DNA of 39,646 bases from Candidatus Latescibacterota bacterium (GTDB lineage Bacteria; Krumholzibacteriota; Krumholzibacteriia; G020349025), in NCBI GenBank assembly GCA_020349025.1, contig CP070763.1, positions 3,737,005-3,776,650 of the forward strand, read 5' to 3'. Positions within the stretch are counted from its first letter, which is position 1, and every line of letters begins with the position of its first letter. The notes beneath the pieces were generated by a model. The model was not told the DNA's origin. It was given only the letters and a program-made list of their open reading frames with translations, and made no database searches. Positions 17,116 through 25,893 of this stretch are shown here, piece after piece. The translations under genes were made by a program, and so were the position numbers.

Positions 17116-18186
17116 ATGCGTTGTCTGCTGCTGTTGCTGCTGCTGACGCTCGGCGTCGGCGCAGCACACGCGCAGGGCATGACCCCGGAGGAGGAGGAGC
17201 AGATCCTCTTCGACGAGGTGGTGCAGGTCGCAGCAGAGGGCCGCGCTCTCGACGTCTCCTTCGCCACCGCCGGTCACGACGTGATCGCACCCACCAACAT
17301 GGTGTGGATTGCCGACCCGACGGAGCACGGGTTCCGAGCCGTCGCCGCACGGCCGATTCCGGGAACGGCGAAGGCGGGCGAGTTCCTCGGCGCTCGAGGC
17401 CAGGAGATCGTGCGCGAGACCGCTGCGCTCCACGTGGGACCTTCGCGCGCGCACCTGCTGTCGCAGGGGGGGCGCCTGAAGATCTTGAGCCGTGGTGTGA
17501 TCGACAGCGTCGTTGTCGCCCGGACGCTGGCGCGCGCCGTGGATCTCGACGTCAGCCTCACCGGTCTGATCTGCGTCCTGTGGGGCGAGCAGATCGCCGT
17601 CTACGCCTACCCCCCGGGCGAGCCGCTCTGGGTCTTCGAGGTCGACGAAGATGTGCGGCCCGCGGTCGCGATCGCCGCCAGCGGGACGGGCGAGATCTTC
17701 GTCGTCGGACGCGGGACGGTCGCGGTGGCCGCCTACGACCTCGCCGAAGAGGGGCAGTACGTGCGCACGCGGGCGCTTCGTGCTGCCGACCTCGAGCTCG
17801 AGTCCCCCGGCGGGATCGGGGTCACGCCCTTCATGCTCTTGCCCGTTCCGGGGCGCGAAGGTTGGGTGGGCCAGGATCGTTTCCTCGTCGTCTCCGACAC
17901 GGCGACCGGAGCTCTCCACGTCCTCGAGCGCAGGGATCTGAAGTTCGTCGGCCGTTGGAGCTTGCGCCAGGAGCAGCCGGAGGCTGCACCAGGCCGGCTC
18001 GACATCAGCAATCGCGGACAGATCGCCTACGTGGACACACGTTCGGGGGCCGCCTTCGTGCTTCCGACCCGCGTGACCGCCGCGCTGGTGCGTGGGGCCG
18101 AATTCCGCTGGCGTGTTCTCGAGCAGCCGCGCGTCTTCCGCGTGCAGGGTGGCGATACGCTGAGTTTGCCGATGCCGAGGCAGTGA
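17116..18186 (+). CDS. Secreted hypothetical protein, possibly beta-propeller-like
   Basis: 356 aa from ATG 17116, chosen because it is directly followed by a signal peptide (MRCLLLLLLLTLGVGAAHAQG, cleavage after ~19); a longer in-frame start at 17038 would run through the terminator hairpin. The mature part has repeated short beta-rich stretches ending in hydrophobic-aromatic strands (GLICVLWGEQIAVYAYPPGEPLWVFEVDED, GEIFVVGRGTVAVAAYDL, DRFLVVSDTATGALHVLERRDLKFVGRW, GQIAYVDTRSGAAFVLP), which suggests a WD40/NHL-like propeller. No named family is recognised. The stop overlaps the kdsB start by one base, so it may belong to the Kdo operon. Confidence 0.7.
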   Translation: MRCLLLLLLLTLGVGAAHAQGMTPEEEEQILFDEVVQVAAEGRALDVSFATAGHDVIAPTNMVWIADPTEHGFRAVAARPIPGTAKAGEFLGARGQEIVRETAALHVGPSRAHLLSQGGRLKILSRGVIDSVVVARTLARAVDLDVSLTGLICVLWGEQIAVYAYPPGEPLWVFEVDEDVRPAVAIAASGTGEIFVVGRGTVAVAAYDLAEEGQYVRTRALRAADLELESPGGIGVTPFMLLPVPGREGWVGQDRFLVVSDTATGALHVLERRDLKFVGRWSLRQEQPEAAPGRLDISNRGQIAYVDTRSGAAFVLPTRVTAALVRGAEFRWRVLEQPRVFRVQGGDTLSLPMPRQ

Positions 18187-18971
18187 TGCAGCCACACGCG
18201 ATGCGCTACGCCATCATTCCCGCGCGCTTCGCCTCGACTCGTTTCCCCGGCAAGGCTCTCGCGCTGCTCGCTGGCAAGCCTCTCGTGGTGCACGTGCTGG
18301 AGCGCGTCGAGGCTGCCCGGGTTTTCGATGCGATCTGGGTGGCGACCGACGACGAACGCATTGCGGAGGCCGTGCGTCGCGCGGGGGGGAGCGCGCGCAT
18401 GACGCGCGCCGACCATGGCAGCGGCACAGAGCGCATCGCCGAAGCGGCCGCCTCGCTGCCGGCCGACGCGCTCGTGTGCAACGTGCAGGGGGACGAGCCG
18501 CTGCTGCCGCCGGCGCTGTTGCGCGACCTCGTGGCGCACATGGATGCGGATCCCACCATCGAGCTCGCAACGGTGGGGCACCCGAGCGTCGATGCCGCAA
18601 GCCTGAGCAGTCCGAACGTCGTCAAGGTGGTCTGCGACAACGCGGGCCGAGCGCTCTATTTTTCGCGCGCGCCGATCCCCCACACTGGAACGCGCGCGCC
18701 GCGGTACCTGCGACACGTCGGCATCTATGCCTTTCGTCGTCGTGCCTTGACGCAGTTCGTGCAATGGGCGCCCGGACGACTCGAGCAGCTCGAGGGCCTC
18801 GAGCAGCTTCGGGCGCTCGAGAACGGCATGCCCATCCACGTTGTCGTCACGCAGCACGACACGATCGGCGTCGACACGCCGGAGGATCTGAAAGCGGTTG
18901 CTTCACGGCTGCCGCGCTTCCTAGAATCGAGCGAGATCGCGTCTCAACCTCCACGCGGCGATGCAAGGTAG
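18186..18971 (+). CDS. kdsB: 3-deoxy-manno-octulosonate cytidylyltransferase (CMP-Kdo synthetase)
   Basis: 261 aa from ATG 18186 (GAGG 5 nt upstream, 1-base overlap with the previous stop); ATG 18201 gives the more typical [18 protein letters not shown] start but has no ribosome binding site. It activates Kdo with CTP for transfer to lipid A. Motifs: [16 protein letters not shown] (CTP-binding loop), [20 protein letters not shown] with the metal-binding Asp, [17 protein letters not shown] and GVDTPEDL. It directly precedes pyrG (5 nt from the stop), which makes the CTP it uses. Confidence 0.95.
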   Translation: MQPHAMRYAIIPARFASTRFPGKALALLAGKPLVVHVLERVEAARVFDAIWVATDDERIAEAVRRAGGSARMTRADHGSGTERIAEAAASLPADALVCNVQGDEPLLPPALLRDLVAHMDADPTIELATVGHPSVDAASLSSPNVVKVVCDNAGRALYFSRAPIPHTGTRAPRYLRHVGIYAFRRRALTQFVQWAPGRLEQLEGLEQLRALENGMPIHVVVTQHDTIGVDTPEDLKAVASRLPRFLESSEIASQPPRGDAR

Positions 18972-18975
18972 AGGG

Positions 18976-20619
18976 ATGACCAAGTATATCTTTGTGACTG
19001 GCGGAGTCGTTTCCTCGTTGGGCAAGGGTATCGCGACGGCATCGTTGGGTCTGTTGCTGAAACGGCGCGGGTTGCGCGTGACGCTGCAGAAATTCGATCC
19101 CTACCTCAACGTCGATCCCGGGACGATGAGCCCGTTTCAGCACGGCGAGGTGTTCGTCACCGACGATGGCACGGAGACGGATCTCGATCTCGGTCACTAC
19201 GAGCGCTTCACGGACGTGAGTCTGGGGCGCCGACACAACACCACGGCGGGTCAGATCTACGAATCGCTGATCCAGAAGGAGCGACACGGCGACTTCCTCG
19301 GGCACACGGTTCAGGTCGTTCCCCACGTGACGGACGCGATCAAAGAGCGCATCGAGGCGGCCGCCGACGGCCACGACGTCGTGGTGACGGAGATCGGGGG
19401 CACGGTCGGTGACATTGAGAGCCTCCCCTTTCTGGAAGCGGTGCGACAGTTCCGCCTCGACGTTGGCGTCCAGAACTGCATGGACGTGCACCTCACGCTC
19501 GTGCCCTACATCAAGGCTGCCAAGGAAGTGAAGACGAAACCGACGCAGCACAGTGTCGCCACCTTGCGTTCGATCGGCTTACAGCCGGACGCGCTCCTCT
19601 GTCGTACGGAGATGGCGCTGTCGGAATCGGTGCTGCGCAAGATCGGTCTGTACTGCAACGTCGAGACGCGTGCCGTCATCGCTCTTCCCGACGTGCAGTC
19701 GATCTACGACGTGCCGCTTCTGCTTTCGGAGCAGAAGCTGGACGAGATCGTTCTGGAGCATCTGCATCTGCAGGCGGAGCCGCTGCAGATCGATTCGTGG
19801 CGGCAGATGGTGCAACGTCTGCACGCTGCGAGCGAAGAGGTCGAGATCGCCGTCTGTGGCAAGTACGTGCAGCTGCAGGATGCGTACAAGAGCATCATTG
19901 AGGCGCTGACCCACGCCGGTGTCGATCGCAACGTGCGGGTTCGGATCCGTTGGGTGAACTCGGAAGATGTCGAGAGCCGTGGCGCCGCAGCACTGTTGCG
20001 CGGCGTGGACGGGGTCCTGGTGCCGGGCGGTTTCGGTGAGCGCGGCATCGAAGGAAAGATCGCTGCGATCCGGTGGGCGCGGGAGAATCGGGTGCCGATG
20101 TTCGGCATCTGTCTTGGACTGCAGTGCGCGGTGATCGAGTTCGCGCGCAACGTGCTCGATCTCTCCGCTGCCAACAGCTCCGAGTTCGACGACAAGACAA
20201 CCGATCCGGTCATCGACCTCATGCCGGAGCAGGAGGGTGTCGACAAAGGGGGCACGATGCGCCTCGGCGCGTACCCGTGCGTGCTTCGCCCCGGCAGCAT
20301 CGCTGCATCCAGCTACGACAGCGACGAGGTTCAGGAGCGCCACCGCCATCGTTGGGAAGTCAGTCCCGCGTACTTCGAGCGTCTCGAGGCCGACGGAATG
20401 CACCTGACGGGGCGCTCGCCGGATGGCCGCTTGATCGAGATCGTCGAGGTCCCGGATCATCCTTTCTTCCTGGCGGTGCAGTTCCACCCCGAGTTGCGCA
20501 GCCGTCCCGAGCGCCCGCACCCGCTGTTCCGACGCTTTGTTGCGGCGTCGCACGCGTTCCGAGCGGCGAGCAGTCGCCGCGACGGCACACGCGAGCGCCA
20601 CGGGTTGGGAGCGACATGA
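18976..20619 (+). CDS. pyrG: CTP synthase
   Basis: 547 aa, start ATG 18976 with AGGTAGAGGG upstream. Amidates UTP to CTP using glutamine. Synthetase half: [18 protein letters not shown] (P-loop-like), [26 protein letters not shown] and [14 protein letters not shown]. Glutaminase half: nucleophile Cys379 in [10 protein letters not shown] (the same number as in E. coli), PGGFGERG oxyanion region, and [11 protein letters not shown] with His and Glu. Full length. It sits between kdsB and kdsA as in many Gram-negatives; the stop overlaps the kdsA start (ATGA). Confidence 0.98.
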   Translation: MTKYIFVTGGVVSSLGKGIATASLGLLLKRRGLRVTLQKFDPYLNVDPGTMSPFQHGEVFVTDDGTETDLDLGHYERFTDVSLGRRHNTTAGQIYESLIQKERHGDFLGHTVQVVPHVTDAIKERIEAAADGHDVVVTEIGGTVGDIESLPFLEAVRQFRLDVGVQNCMDVHLTLVPYIKAAKEVKTKPTQHSVATLRSIGLQPDALLCRTEMALSESVLRKIGLYCNVETRAVIALPDVQSIYDVPLLLSEQKLDEIVLEHLHLQAEPLQIDSWRQMVQRLHAASEEVEIAVCGKYVQLQDAYKSIIEALTHAGVDRNVRVRIRWVNSEDVESRGAAALLRGVDGVLVPGGFGERGIEGKIAAIRWARENRVPMFGICLGLQCAVIEFARNVLDLSAANSSEFDDKTTDPVIDLMPEQEGVDKGGTMRLGAYPCVLRPGSIAASSYDSDEVQERHRHRWEVSPAYFERLEADGMHLTGRSPDGRLIEIVEVPDHPFFLAVQFHPELRSRPERPHPLFRRFVAASHAFRAASSRRDGTRERHGLGAT

Positions 20620-21464
20620 GACACGAGTTCGTGATCGGTGCCGACGCGGGCCGCCCGGCCCGCGTCGGCGGTTCTGCGCCGCTGCTGGTCATCGCCGGCC
20701 CCTGTGTCATCGAAGATGAAGACACGGTCCTGCGCACCGCGGAAGCGCTCGCAGACACCTGCGGCGCGCTCGAGGTGGGGTTTGTCTTCAAGTCGAGCTA
20801 TCTGAAAGACAACCGCACTGCGGTCGACTCTTTCGTCGGACCCGGCCCGGAGAGCGGGCTGCGGACTCTGGAGCGCGTGCGGCGCGAGGTGGGTGTTCCG
20901 GTGCTCGCGGATGTGCACGAGCGCGCGGAGATCGCTGCGGCGGCCGAAGTGCTCGACGTGCTGCAGATCCCGGCTTTTCTTTGTCGCCAGACGCGCCTGC
21001 TGACGGAGGCTGCCGCCACCGGTCGCTGCGTCAACGTCAAGAAAGGGCAGTTCCTTTCACCCTCCGACGTGCGCCACCTGGTGACGAAGTACGAGTCGAC
21101 GGGCACGGGGGGGCTGCTCCTCACCGAGCGCGGCACGACGTTCGGATACGGCAACCTCGTGGTCGACATGCGCGCGCTCGAGATCATGCGCGGCTTCGGC
21201 TATCCCGTCGTCTTCGACGTCACGCACAGCCTGCAGATGCCAGGCGGCGCGGGCAACGAGACCGGGGGGGATCGGCGCTTCGCGCCGCTCATGGCGCGCG
21301 CCGCGTGCGCCGCCGGTGTCGAGGCGCTCTTTCTCGAGTCGCATCCCGATCCGAGCCGCGCACGCAGCGACAAGCACACGCAGATCCCGGTCACGGAGAT
21401 GCGACGCCTGCTGGAGACGGCGCGCGAGTTCCATCGTCTCGAGCGCCAGCGCGCCAGCGAGTAG
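20616..21464 (+). CDS. kdsA: 3-deoxy-8-phosphooctulonate synthase, metal-dependent class
   Basis: 282 aa. Condenses arabinose-5-phosphate with phosphoenolpyruvate to Kdo-8-phosphate. Motifs [84 protein letters not shown] and ESHPDP. The sequence IAGPCVIED has Cys where E. coli KdsA has Asn (GGMNVLE). With His in VTHSLQ, Glu in LFLESHP and Asp in [10 protein letters not shown], this reproduces the metal site of the Aquifex-type (class II) enzymes. ATG 20616 overlaps the pyrG stop. The N-terminus has an extra ~20 residues before the barrel. Confidence 0.96.
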   Translation: MRHEFVIGADAGRPARVGGSAPLLVIAGPCVIEDEDTVLRTAEALADTCGALEVGFVFKSSYLKDNRTAVDSFVGPGPESGLRTLERVRREVGVPVLADVHERAEIAAAAEVLDVLQIPAFLCRQTRLLTEAAATGRCVNVKKGQFLSPSDVRHLVTKYESTGTGGLLLTERGTTFGYGNLVVDMRALEIMRGFGYPVVFDVTHSLQMPGGAGNETGGDRRFAPLMARAACAAGVEALFLESHPDPSRARSDKHTQIPVTEMRRLLETAREFHRLERQRASE

Positions 21465-21511
21465 GAGTCCCGGACGGACGCCCATCCGACGGCTTGCCCA
21501 AGAGGGGAGCG

Positions 21512-22603
21512 ATGCGAATGAAGCGCAACGAGCCCGCGGAGGGTCCGCAACCGGCATCGGGGCCCCGCGCACCGGGTCGCCCCGGGCGGCCGCAGTCGGG
21601 CGCGGCCACGACCGAGCACGACAGCCTGACCGAGGCTCGGCTCGTGCTCGAAAAGGAGATTGCCGGCTTGCGCGCCGTGCAGGAGCGCCTCGACGATCGC
21701 TTCGTCGAGGCGGTCGACCTGCTGTACGCGTGCAGCGGTCGCGTCATCGTGACCGGCGTGGGCAAGTCGGGGATCGTCGCCAAGAAGATCGCCGCGACCT
21801 TGACCAGTACCGGGACGCGGAGTCTCTATCTCCACCCGGTCGAGGCGGCTCACGGCGACATGGGAATCCTCGCTCCGGAAGACGTTCTGCTCGCGGTTTC
21901 TTACAGCGGTGCCAACGACGAGCTCGAGGAGATTTTCGCGGCGTGTTCGCGCATGCGGATCCCGATCGTCTCACTCACCGGCAACCGCGGCTCCCGGGTG
22001 GGGCGTTCCAGTCACGTCGTCATCGATTGCCGTGTCCCGGAGGAGGCGTGTCCGCTCAACCTGGCACCGACGGCGAGCACGACGGCCGCGCTCGCCGTCG
22101 GGGATGCGCTTGCCGTGGCGCTGTTGAAGCGACGCGACTTCCGCGCCGAGCACTTCGCGATGACGCACCCGAGCGGTGTGCTCGGACGCAAGCTGCAGCT
22201 GACCGTGCGCGACGTCATGCATCAAGGCGAGGAGCTTCCACGTGTCCAGCATGACACCCCGTTGCGCCACGCCCTGTTCGTCATGATCGAGAAGCGCCTC
22301 GGTTGCGTCTTCGTGGAGGATGACGCCTCGCTTCTGATCGGAATCATCACCGACGGGGATCTGAAGCGGATCCTGGTGCGCGATCCGCACGGGCTGGAGC
22401 GTGCGGTGCGCAGCGTCATGGTGGCCAACCCGAAGCAGATCGCAGCTGGCGAACTGGTGGTCCAGGCGCTGCGGCGCATGGAGGAGAACCCTGGGGGGGC
22501 CATCACGCAGCTGGCGGTGGTCGACGCGCAGGGGCGACTCGAGGGCGCCATCCACATGCACGACATCGTGCGTTTGGGTCTGGCGGCAGCACCGCCGGCG
22601 TGA
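21512..22603 (+). CDS. kdsD: Arabinose-5-phosphate isomerase (KdsD/KpsF) with SIS and two CBS domains
   Basis: 363 aa from ATG 21512, behind GAGGGGAG (21502-21509). Converts ribulose-5-P to arabinose-5-P, the KdsA substrate. A Pro/Arg-rich N-terminal tail (~1-38) precedes the SIS domain (~65-195: VIVTGVGKSGIVAKKIAATL, HPVEAAHGDMG, SYSGANDEL, LNLAPTASTTAALAVGDALA) and the MTHPSGVLGRKL hinge. A CBS pair covers ~235-360 (VRDVMHQGEELPRV, GIITDGDLKR, AVVDAQGRLEGAIHMHDIVR). Domain order and length match E. coli KdsD apart from the tail. kdsC, which often follows, is missing here. Confidence 0.96.
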   Translation: MRMKRNEPAEGPQPASGPRAPGRPGRPQSGAATTEHDSLTEARLVLEKEIAGLRAVQERLDDRFVEAVDLLYACSGRVIVTGVGKSGIVAKKIAATLTSTGTRSLYLHPVEAAHGDMGILAPEDVLLAVSYSGANDELEEIFAACSRMRIPIVSLTGNRGSRVGRSSHVVIDCRVPEEACPLNLAPTASTTAALAVGDALAVALLKRRDFRAEHFAMTHPSGVLGRKLQLTVRDVMHQGEELPRVQHDTPLRHALFVMIEKRLGCVFVEDDASLLIGIITDGDLKRILVRDPHGLERAVRSVMVANPKQIAAGELVVQALRRMEENPGGAITQLAVVDAQGRLEGAIHMHDIVRLGLAAAPPA

Positions 22604-22694
22604 GGAGGGGCGAGCCGGAGCGCCAGGCGCCTTTTCCAGGCCGAAACGGAAATAAATCCGGCCCCTCGACGATTTTGGCTCATTGAGGAGCGCG

Positions 22695-23267
22695 ATGGCC
22701 CAAGAGAGCGATGCGGCCAGGCGCCGGAGGTTCGAGCAGGAGGCACTGCCCCACCTCGGTGCTCTCTACAACACCGCGCTGCGGATGACCCAGAACCCGG
22801 CCGACGCCGAGGATCTGGTCCAGGAGACATACCTGAAGGCGCATCGGTTTTGGGATCGGTACAAGCCCGGAACCAATTGCAAGGCTTGGCTTTACAAGAT
22901 CCTGACGAATACCAGGATCAACCAGTACATCAAGAAGTCGAAGCGCCCGCCGCAGGTCCATTTCGACGACGTCGAGCCCACGCTGCCGCAGCGTGAGTCG
23001 CGCGGGCTCGACCAGCCGACCCAAGGAGAGATGGGCGTATTCGCCGATCTCCTCGACGACGAGGTCAAGGAGGCTCTCGAGGCGATCCCGGGTGAGTTTC
23101 GCATGGTGCTGATTCTCTCGGTGATCGAGGGCTTCGCCTACAAAGAGATCGCGTCGATCCTGGAGATTCCGATTGGGACGGTGATGTCGCGTCTCTTTCG
23201 TGGTCGCAAGCTGTTGCAGGCTTCGCTGCGAGACTACGCACGACGACGCGGCCTGGTGAAGGATTGA
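22695..23267 (+). CDS. ECF-family RNA polymerase sigma factor
   Basis: 190 aa from ATG 22695 with GAGGAG (22685-22690). Region 2 at ~18-82 ([20 protein letters not shown], then the -10-recognising [17 protein letters not shown]), a short acidic linker, and region 4 at ~124-178 ([49 protein letters not shown], helix-turn-helix). The domain layout is that of group 4 sigma factors of the RpoE/SigH-like type. A putative membrane anti-sigma factor follows 7 nt after the stop, so its activity is probably controlled by that protein. The upstream region (22604-22694) may hold an autoregulated promoter, but no element is clear. Confidence 0.93.
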   Translation: MAQESDAARRRRFEQEALPHLGALYNTALRMTQNPADAEDLVQETYLKAHRFWDRYKPGTNCKAWLYKILTNTRINQYIKKSKRPPQVHFDDVEPTLPQRESRGLDQPTQGEMGVFADLLDDEVKEALEAIPGEFRMVLILSVIEGFAYKEIASILEIPIGTVMSRLFRGRKLLQASLRDYARRRGLVKD

Positions 23268-23274
23268 GGCTGTC

Positions 23275-24093
23275 ATGAGCGACTGTAATCTGGAGCGTGA
23301 GCGCCTGCTGCTCTATCTCGACGGCGTGCTCCGCAACGCCGAGGCGGAAGCCGTGGAATCGCACGTGGAGCAGTGTGCGACCTGCCAGAGCCTCGAAGTG
23401 ATCGACGCCGAGCTGGCGGCTCTGATCCGACGCAAGCTGCCGGTCGCGAGCGCGAGTCCCGCCCTGCGCGGCCGAGTCCTCGCCTCGCTCGAGGCTGAGG
23501 ATGGACCCGCGGCCGCCCGGGTCGCCGACCTGCGCGAGTCGTGGTCTCGACGCCTGTTCGCCTCGCCCTGGCTGCCGAGGTTGGTGATGGCCGCCGTTCT
23601 GGCGTTCCTGCTTCTGGTGCCGGTTCGGGGGCTCTTTCGCCCTCCGGCACTAGCGCAGGCGGCGATCGAGCGCCACGGTTGCCACGCAGACGGGCTGGAT
23701 GGCGCTGACACACCCCCGTGTTGTCACGACCTCATGCTCTCTGTCGGGGCTCTCCTGCAGGCCCCCTCGGCGGGCCAGGTGGTGCCCGACCTGGGCACCG
23801 AGGGACTCAAGCTCATCGCGACAACCCATTGCGAATTCGACGATACCGCCGTCAATATGCTCGCGTATCGGGCCTCCGACGCCGCGACGTTTTCTCTTTA
23901 CATCACGGACCGGGTGACGGAACAATTCATGCAGCTCTCCGTGCAGGAGGTGAACGGGATGGCGCAGGCACGCCACCGTGTCAAGGAGAGCGAAGTCACC
24001 ATCTGGAAACGTGATGGCTTGATCTACTTCTGGGTCGGCCCCCACGACAGCCCCAGCTACGACCAGGCACTGGCACGGCTTCTCGAGCCGTGA
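23275..24093 (+). CDS. Membrane-bound zinc-finger anti-sigma factor with Cys/His-rich periplasmic domain
   Basis: 272 aa, ATG 23275. The cytoplasmic part carries a ZAS/zf-HC2 motif: Cys4, His30, Cys34, Cys37 (ESHVEQCATC), the fold that clamps ECF sigma factors. A membrane helix lies at ~101-118 (PRLVMAAVLAFLLLVPVR). The outer domain (~120-272) has a cluster H134, C136, H137, C149, C150, H151 and C186, then a beta-rich region ending in DGLIYFWVGPHDSPSYDQALARLL. By position it should bind and inhibit the preceding sigma factor. The extracytoplasmic cysteines and histidines suggest a metal or redox signal; that part is inference. The next gene overlaps by 4 nt (GTGA). Confidence 0.85.
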   Translation: MSDCNLERERLLLYLDGVLRNAEAEAVESHVEQCATCQSLEVIDAELAALIRRKLPVASASPALRGRVLASLEAEDGPAAARVADLRESWSRRLFASPWLPRLVMAAVLAFLLLVPVRGLFRPPALAQAAIERHGCHADGLDGADTPPCCHDLMLSVGALLQAPSAGQVVPDLGTEGLKLIATTHCEFDDTAVNMLAYRASDAATFSLYITDRVTEQFMQLSVQEVNGMAQARHRVKESEVTIWKRDGLIYFWVGPHDSPSYDQALARLLEP

Positions 24094-24605
24094 TCCGTGC
24101 CAGCGTCACACCCGCTATGATTCCAAGAATCTCAACGTGCGTCTGCGTGCTGCTTCTGCTTGCGAACGTCGCTCGGGCGGACGAGCGCCTGCTTCTGCTT
24201 TCCGATGTCGAAACCCGCGCCACCGATGTTGAGGTCGGCGTCATGAAGCCGTTCGACGTGCGACTGGTCGCGGAGCGCGATGCCGAGGACGCGCAGATCT
24301 CCACGGTTGCTTTCACGCTCGAGGTTCCCGAGGGGCTTCTTCTCGTCGGCGAGGAGGTCCTGGTGGAGTCGCTCGTCGCGCTCGGAACGCCGCGCACCGG
24401 TTTGCACCTCGCATTCCAGTGCGTCGAGTCGCAGCAAATCCCTGTCTTCCACTTCCGCCTCGTTGCGACGCGTCCGCTTGAGCAGGCCGAGCTGCGCCTG
24501 CGTCCGGACACGCGCACGAACTTCCTCGGCATCGTGGCCTGCAAGGATGAGAACTTCGTCAAGTGGGAGTGTGAGCCCGCCACCTTCGCCGTGACCGCGA
24601 AATAG
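24090..24605 (+). CDS. Exported hypothetical protein, third gene of the ECF operon
   Basis: 171 aa if translated from GTG 24090, which overlaps the anti-sigma stop (GTGA); an internal ATG at 24117 would give 162 aa and a tighter signal peptide (MIPRISTCVCVLLLLANVARA). The mature part is beta-rich with alternating hydrophobic strands (KPFDVRLVAERD, TVAFTLEVPEGLLLVGEEVLVE, IPVFHFRLVATRPLEQAELRLRPD) resembling an Ig-like or cohesin-like fold, with Cys residues in LAFQCVES, VACKDENF and WECEP. No family is recognised. The tight coupling suggests it works in the same envelope response as the sigma/anti-sigma pair, perhaps as a target or a sensor accessory. Confidence 0.7.
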   Translation: MIRASVTPAMIPRISTCVCVLLLLANVARADERLLLLSDVETRATDVEVGVMKPFDVRLVAERDAEDAQISTVAFTLEVPEGLLLVGEEVLVESLVALGTPRTGLHLAFQCVESQQIPVFHFRLVATRPLEQAELRLRPDTRTNFLGIVACKDENFVKWECEPATFAVTAK

Positions 24606-24706
24606 CGAGGGCGCGACCTTGGCCTGCGCTGGTCCGCTGCGGCTCGCGTGCGCGCCGCCCGTGCCGCCTCGGACGCGCGAGATCGCAGCCCCATCCCGCC
24701 CGCTGC

Positions 24707-24781
24707 CTGGAGATGTGCGCGGCCGCGCCGCAGCGGCTGCGCCGGCCCATCCCGGCTCGAGTCCGTAGCGTCCATCTCCAG
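24707..24781. repeat. 9-bp inverted repeat enclosing a GC-rich structured segment
   Basis: CTGGAGATG (24707-24715) and CATCTCCAG (24773-24781) are exact inverted copies 57 nt apart. The segment between can itself fold (GGCCGCGC/GCGCCGGCC with a bulge). It lies in the 277-nt gap (24606-24882) that otherwise holds nothing recognisable. It may be a terminator region of the ECF operon or a chance repeat. Confidence 0.3.
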
Positions 24782-24882
24782 AAAGGCTTCAATCGAGCTG
24801 CCGCGATCTACTACGATGGGCGGCATGTTGCGGCGTGGTCCGCTCGGAGGGCGAGTTGGCTGCTGACGATCGGAAGGGTGGG

Positions 24883-25869
24883 ATGGGACGCGTTCACGCT
24901 CCACAGGCGCAGGCGCTGCGCGTCGCCGAACTCGAGCCAGGCATGCGCCCGGACGGCGTCGTCGTCGTCAAGAAGAAGGTGCGTCGCGAGCAGCCCAACG
25001 GCAACCGCTACCTGCTCCTGCAGCTCGGTGATCGCTCGGGACAAATCAACGCCATCCTCTGGCACGGTGCGGACATCGTCGACGCCGAGATCGATGCTGG
25101 AGACCTGGCGCACGTGCGTGGCGAGGTCCAGCTCTATCAGAACGTGCGGCAGATCAAGGTGCAACGCATCGACCGCGCCGACCCGAGCGGTTACGACCTG
25201 TCGGAGTTTCTCCCGTCGTCGGCACACGATCTCGACGTGTTGTACGAACGTCTTCTCGACATCGTCGACAGTGTCGAGAGTCCCCACCTCAAACGTCTCT
25301 ATGGTGAAATTCTGCGTGATCCGGAGGTGCGCCCGCGTTACCAGTGCGCGCCTGCCGGCAAAGGGTGGCACCACGCCTACGTCGGCGGACTTCTTGAGCA
25401 CGTGGTGTCGAGCCTCGATCTGGCCGAGGTGTTGATCCGCAACTACCCGACGATCGACCGCGACCTCGTCATCGGCGGACTCGTTCTGCACGACATCGGC
25501 AAGATCGAAGAGCTGGTGTTCAAAAGCTACATCGAGTACTCGACGCCGGGACGCCTGCTGGGGCATCTGGTTCAGGGATGTCTGCTCGTGTCGCGCTTCA
25601 TCGACCGCATCGAGGGTTTCCCAGAGGACCTCCGCGTGCGCCTATTGCATACGATCGTGGGACACCACGGCTCTCCGGAGCGTGGCTCACCCAAGCCGCC
25701 GATGACGCTCGAGGCGGTCGCCGTGCATCTCCTCGACCACCTCGACTCCCAGACGCAGGCGATCGAGCAGGTGGTGAGTCGCGCCAACAGCGATGATCCC
25801 TGGACCGAGAACGTGAAGCTCCTGAATCGTCAGTTCTATCGCGGAGAGCAAGACGCGAGCCCGCGCTGA
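24883..25869 (+). CDS. yhaM: 3'-5' exoribonuclease YhaM-like protein (OB-fold + HD domain)
   Basis: 328 aa from ATG 24883 (GGAAGGGTGGG upstream); an in-frame ATG at 24835 adds 16 residues without a better site. The N-terminal OB-fold (~20-98: YLLLQLGDRSGQINAILW, GEVQLYQNVRQIKVQRI) is followed by an HD phosphohydrolase domain (~150-290) with GKGWHHAYVGGLLEHV, H203-D204 in LVLHDIGKIEEL, GRLLGHLVQG and HTIVGHHGSPERGSP. Order and length match B. subtilis YhaM (about 314 aa), which degrades RNA and single-stranded DNA from the 3' end. alr follows after 24 nt. Confidence 0.85.
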   Translation: MGRVHAPQAQALRVAELEPGMRPDGVVVVKKKVRREQPNGNRYLLLQLGDRSGQINAILWHGADIVDAEIDAGDLAHVRGEVQLYQNVRQIKVQRIDRADPSGYDLSEFLPSSAHDLDVLYERLLDIVDSVESPHLKRLYGEILRDPEVRPRYQCAPAGKGWHHAYVGGLLEHVVSSLDLAEVLIRNYPTIDRDLVIGGLVLHDIGKIEELVFKSYIEYSTPGRLLGHLVQGCLLVSRFIDRIEGFPEDLRVRLLHTIVGHHGSPERGSPKPPMTLEAVAVHLLDHLDSQTQAIEQVVSRANSDDPWTENVKLLNRQFYRGEQDASPR

Positions 25870-25893
25870 GGAGGGGTGGGGAGGCACCTGGAG

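Noticed and set aside
22648..22680. Possible autoregulated ECF promoter (CGAAAC with TCGACG 18 nt downstream) before the sigma gene
   Set aside because: Only partly similar to ECF elements (GGAAC/CGTC) and no second copy in the window supports it; left out as a feature.
24748..24765. tRNA T-arm-like sequence (GGCTCGAGTCC)
   Set aside because: The flanking bases do not form a T stem, and no anticodon or acceptor stem can be folded around it.
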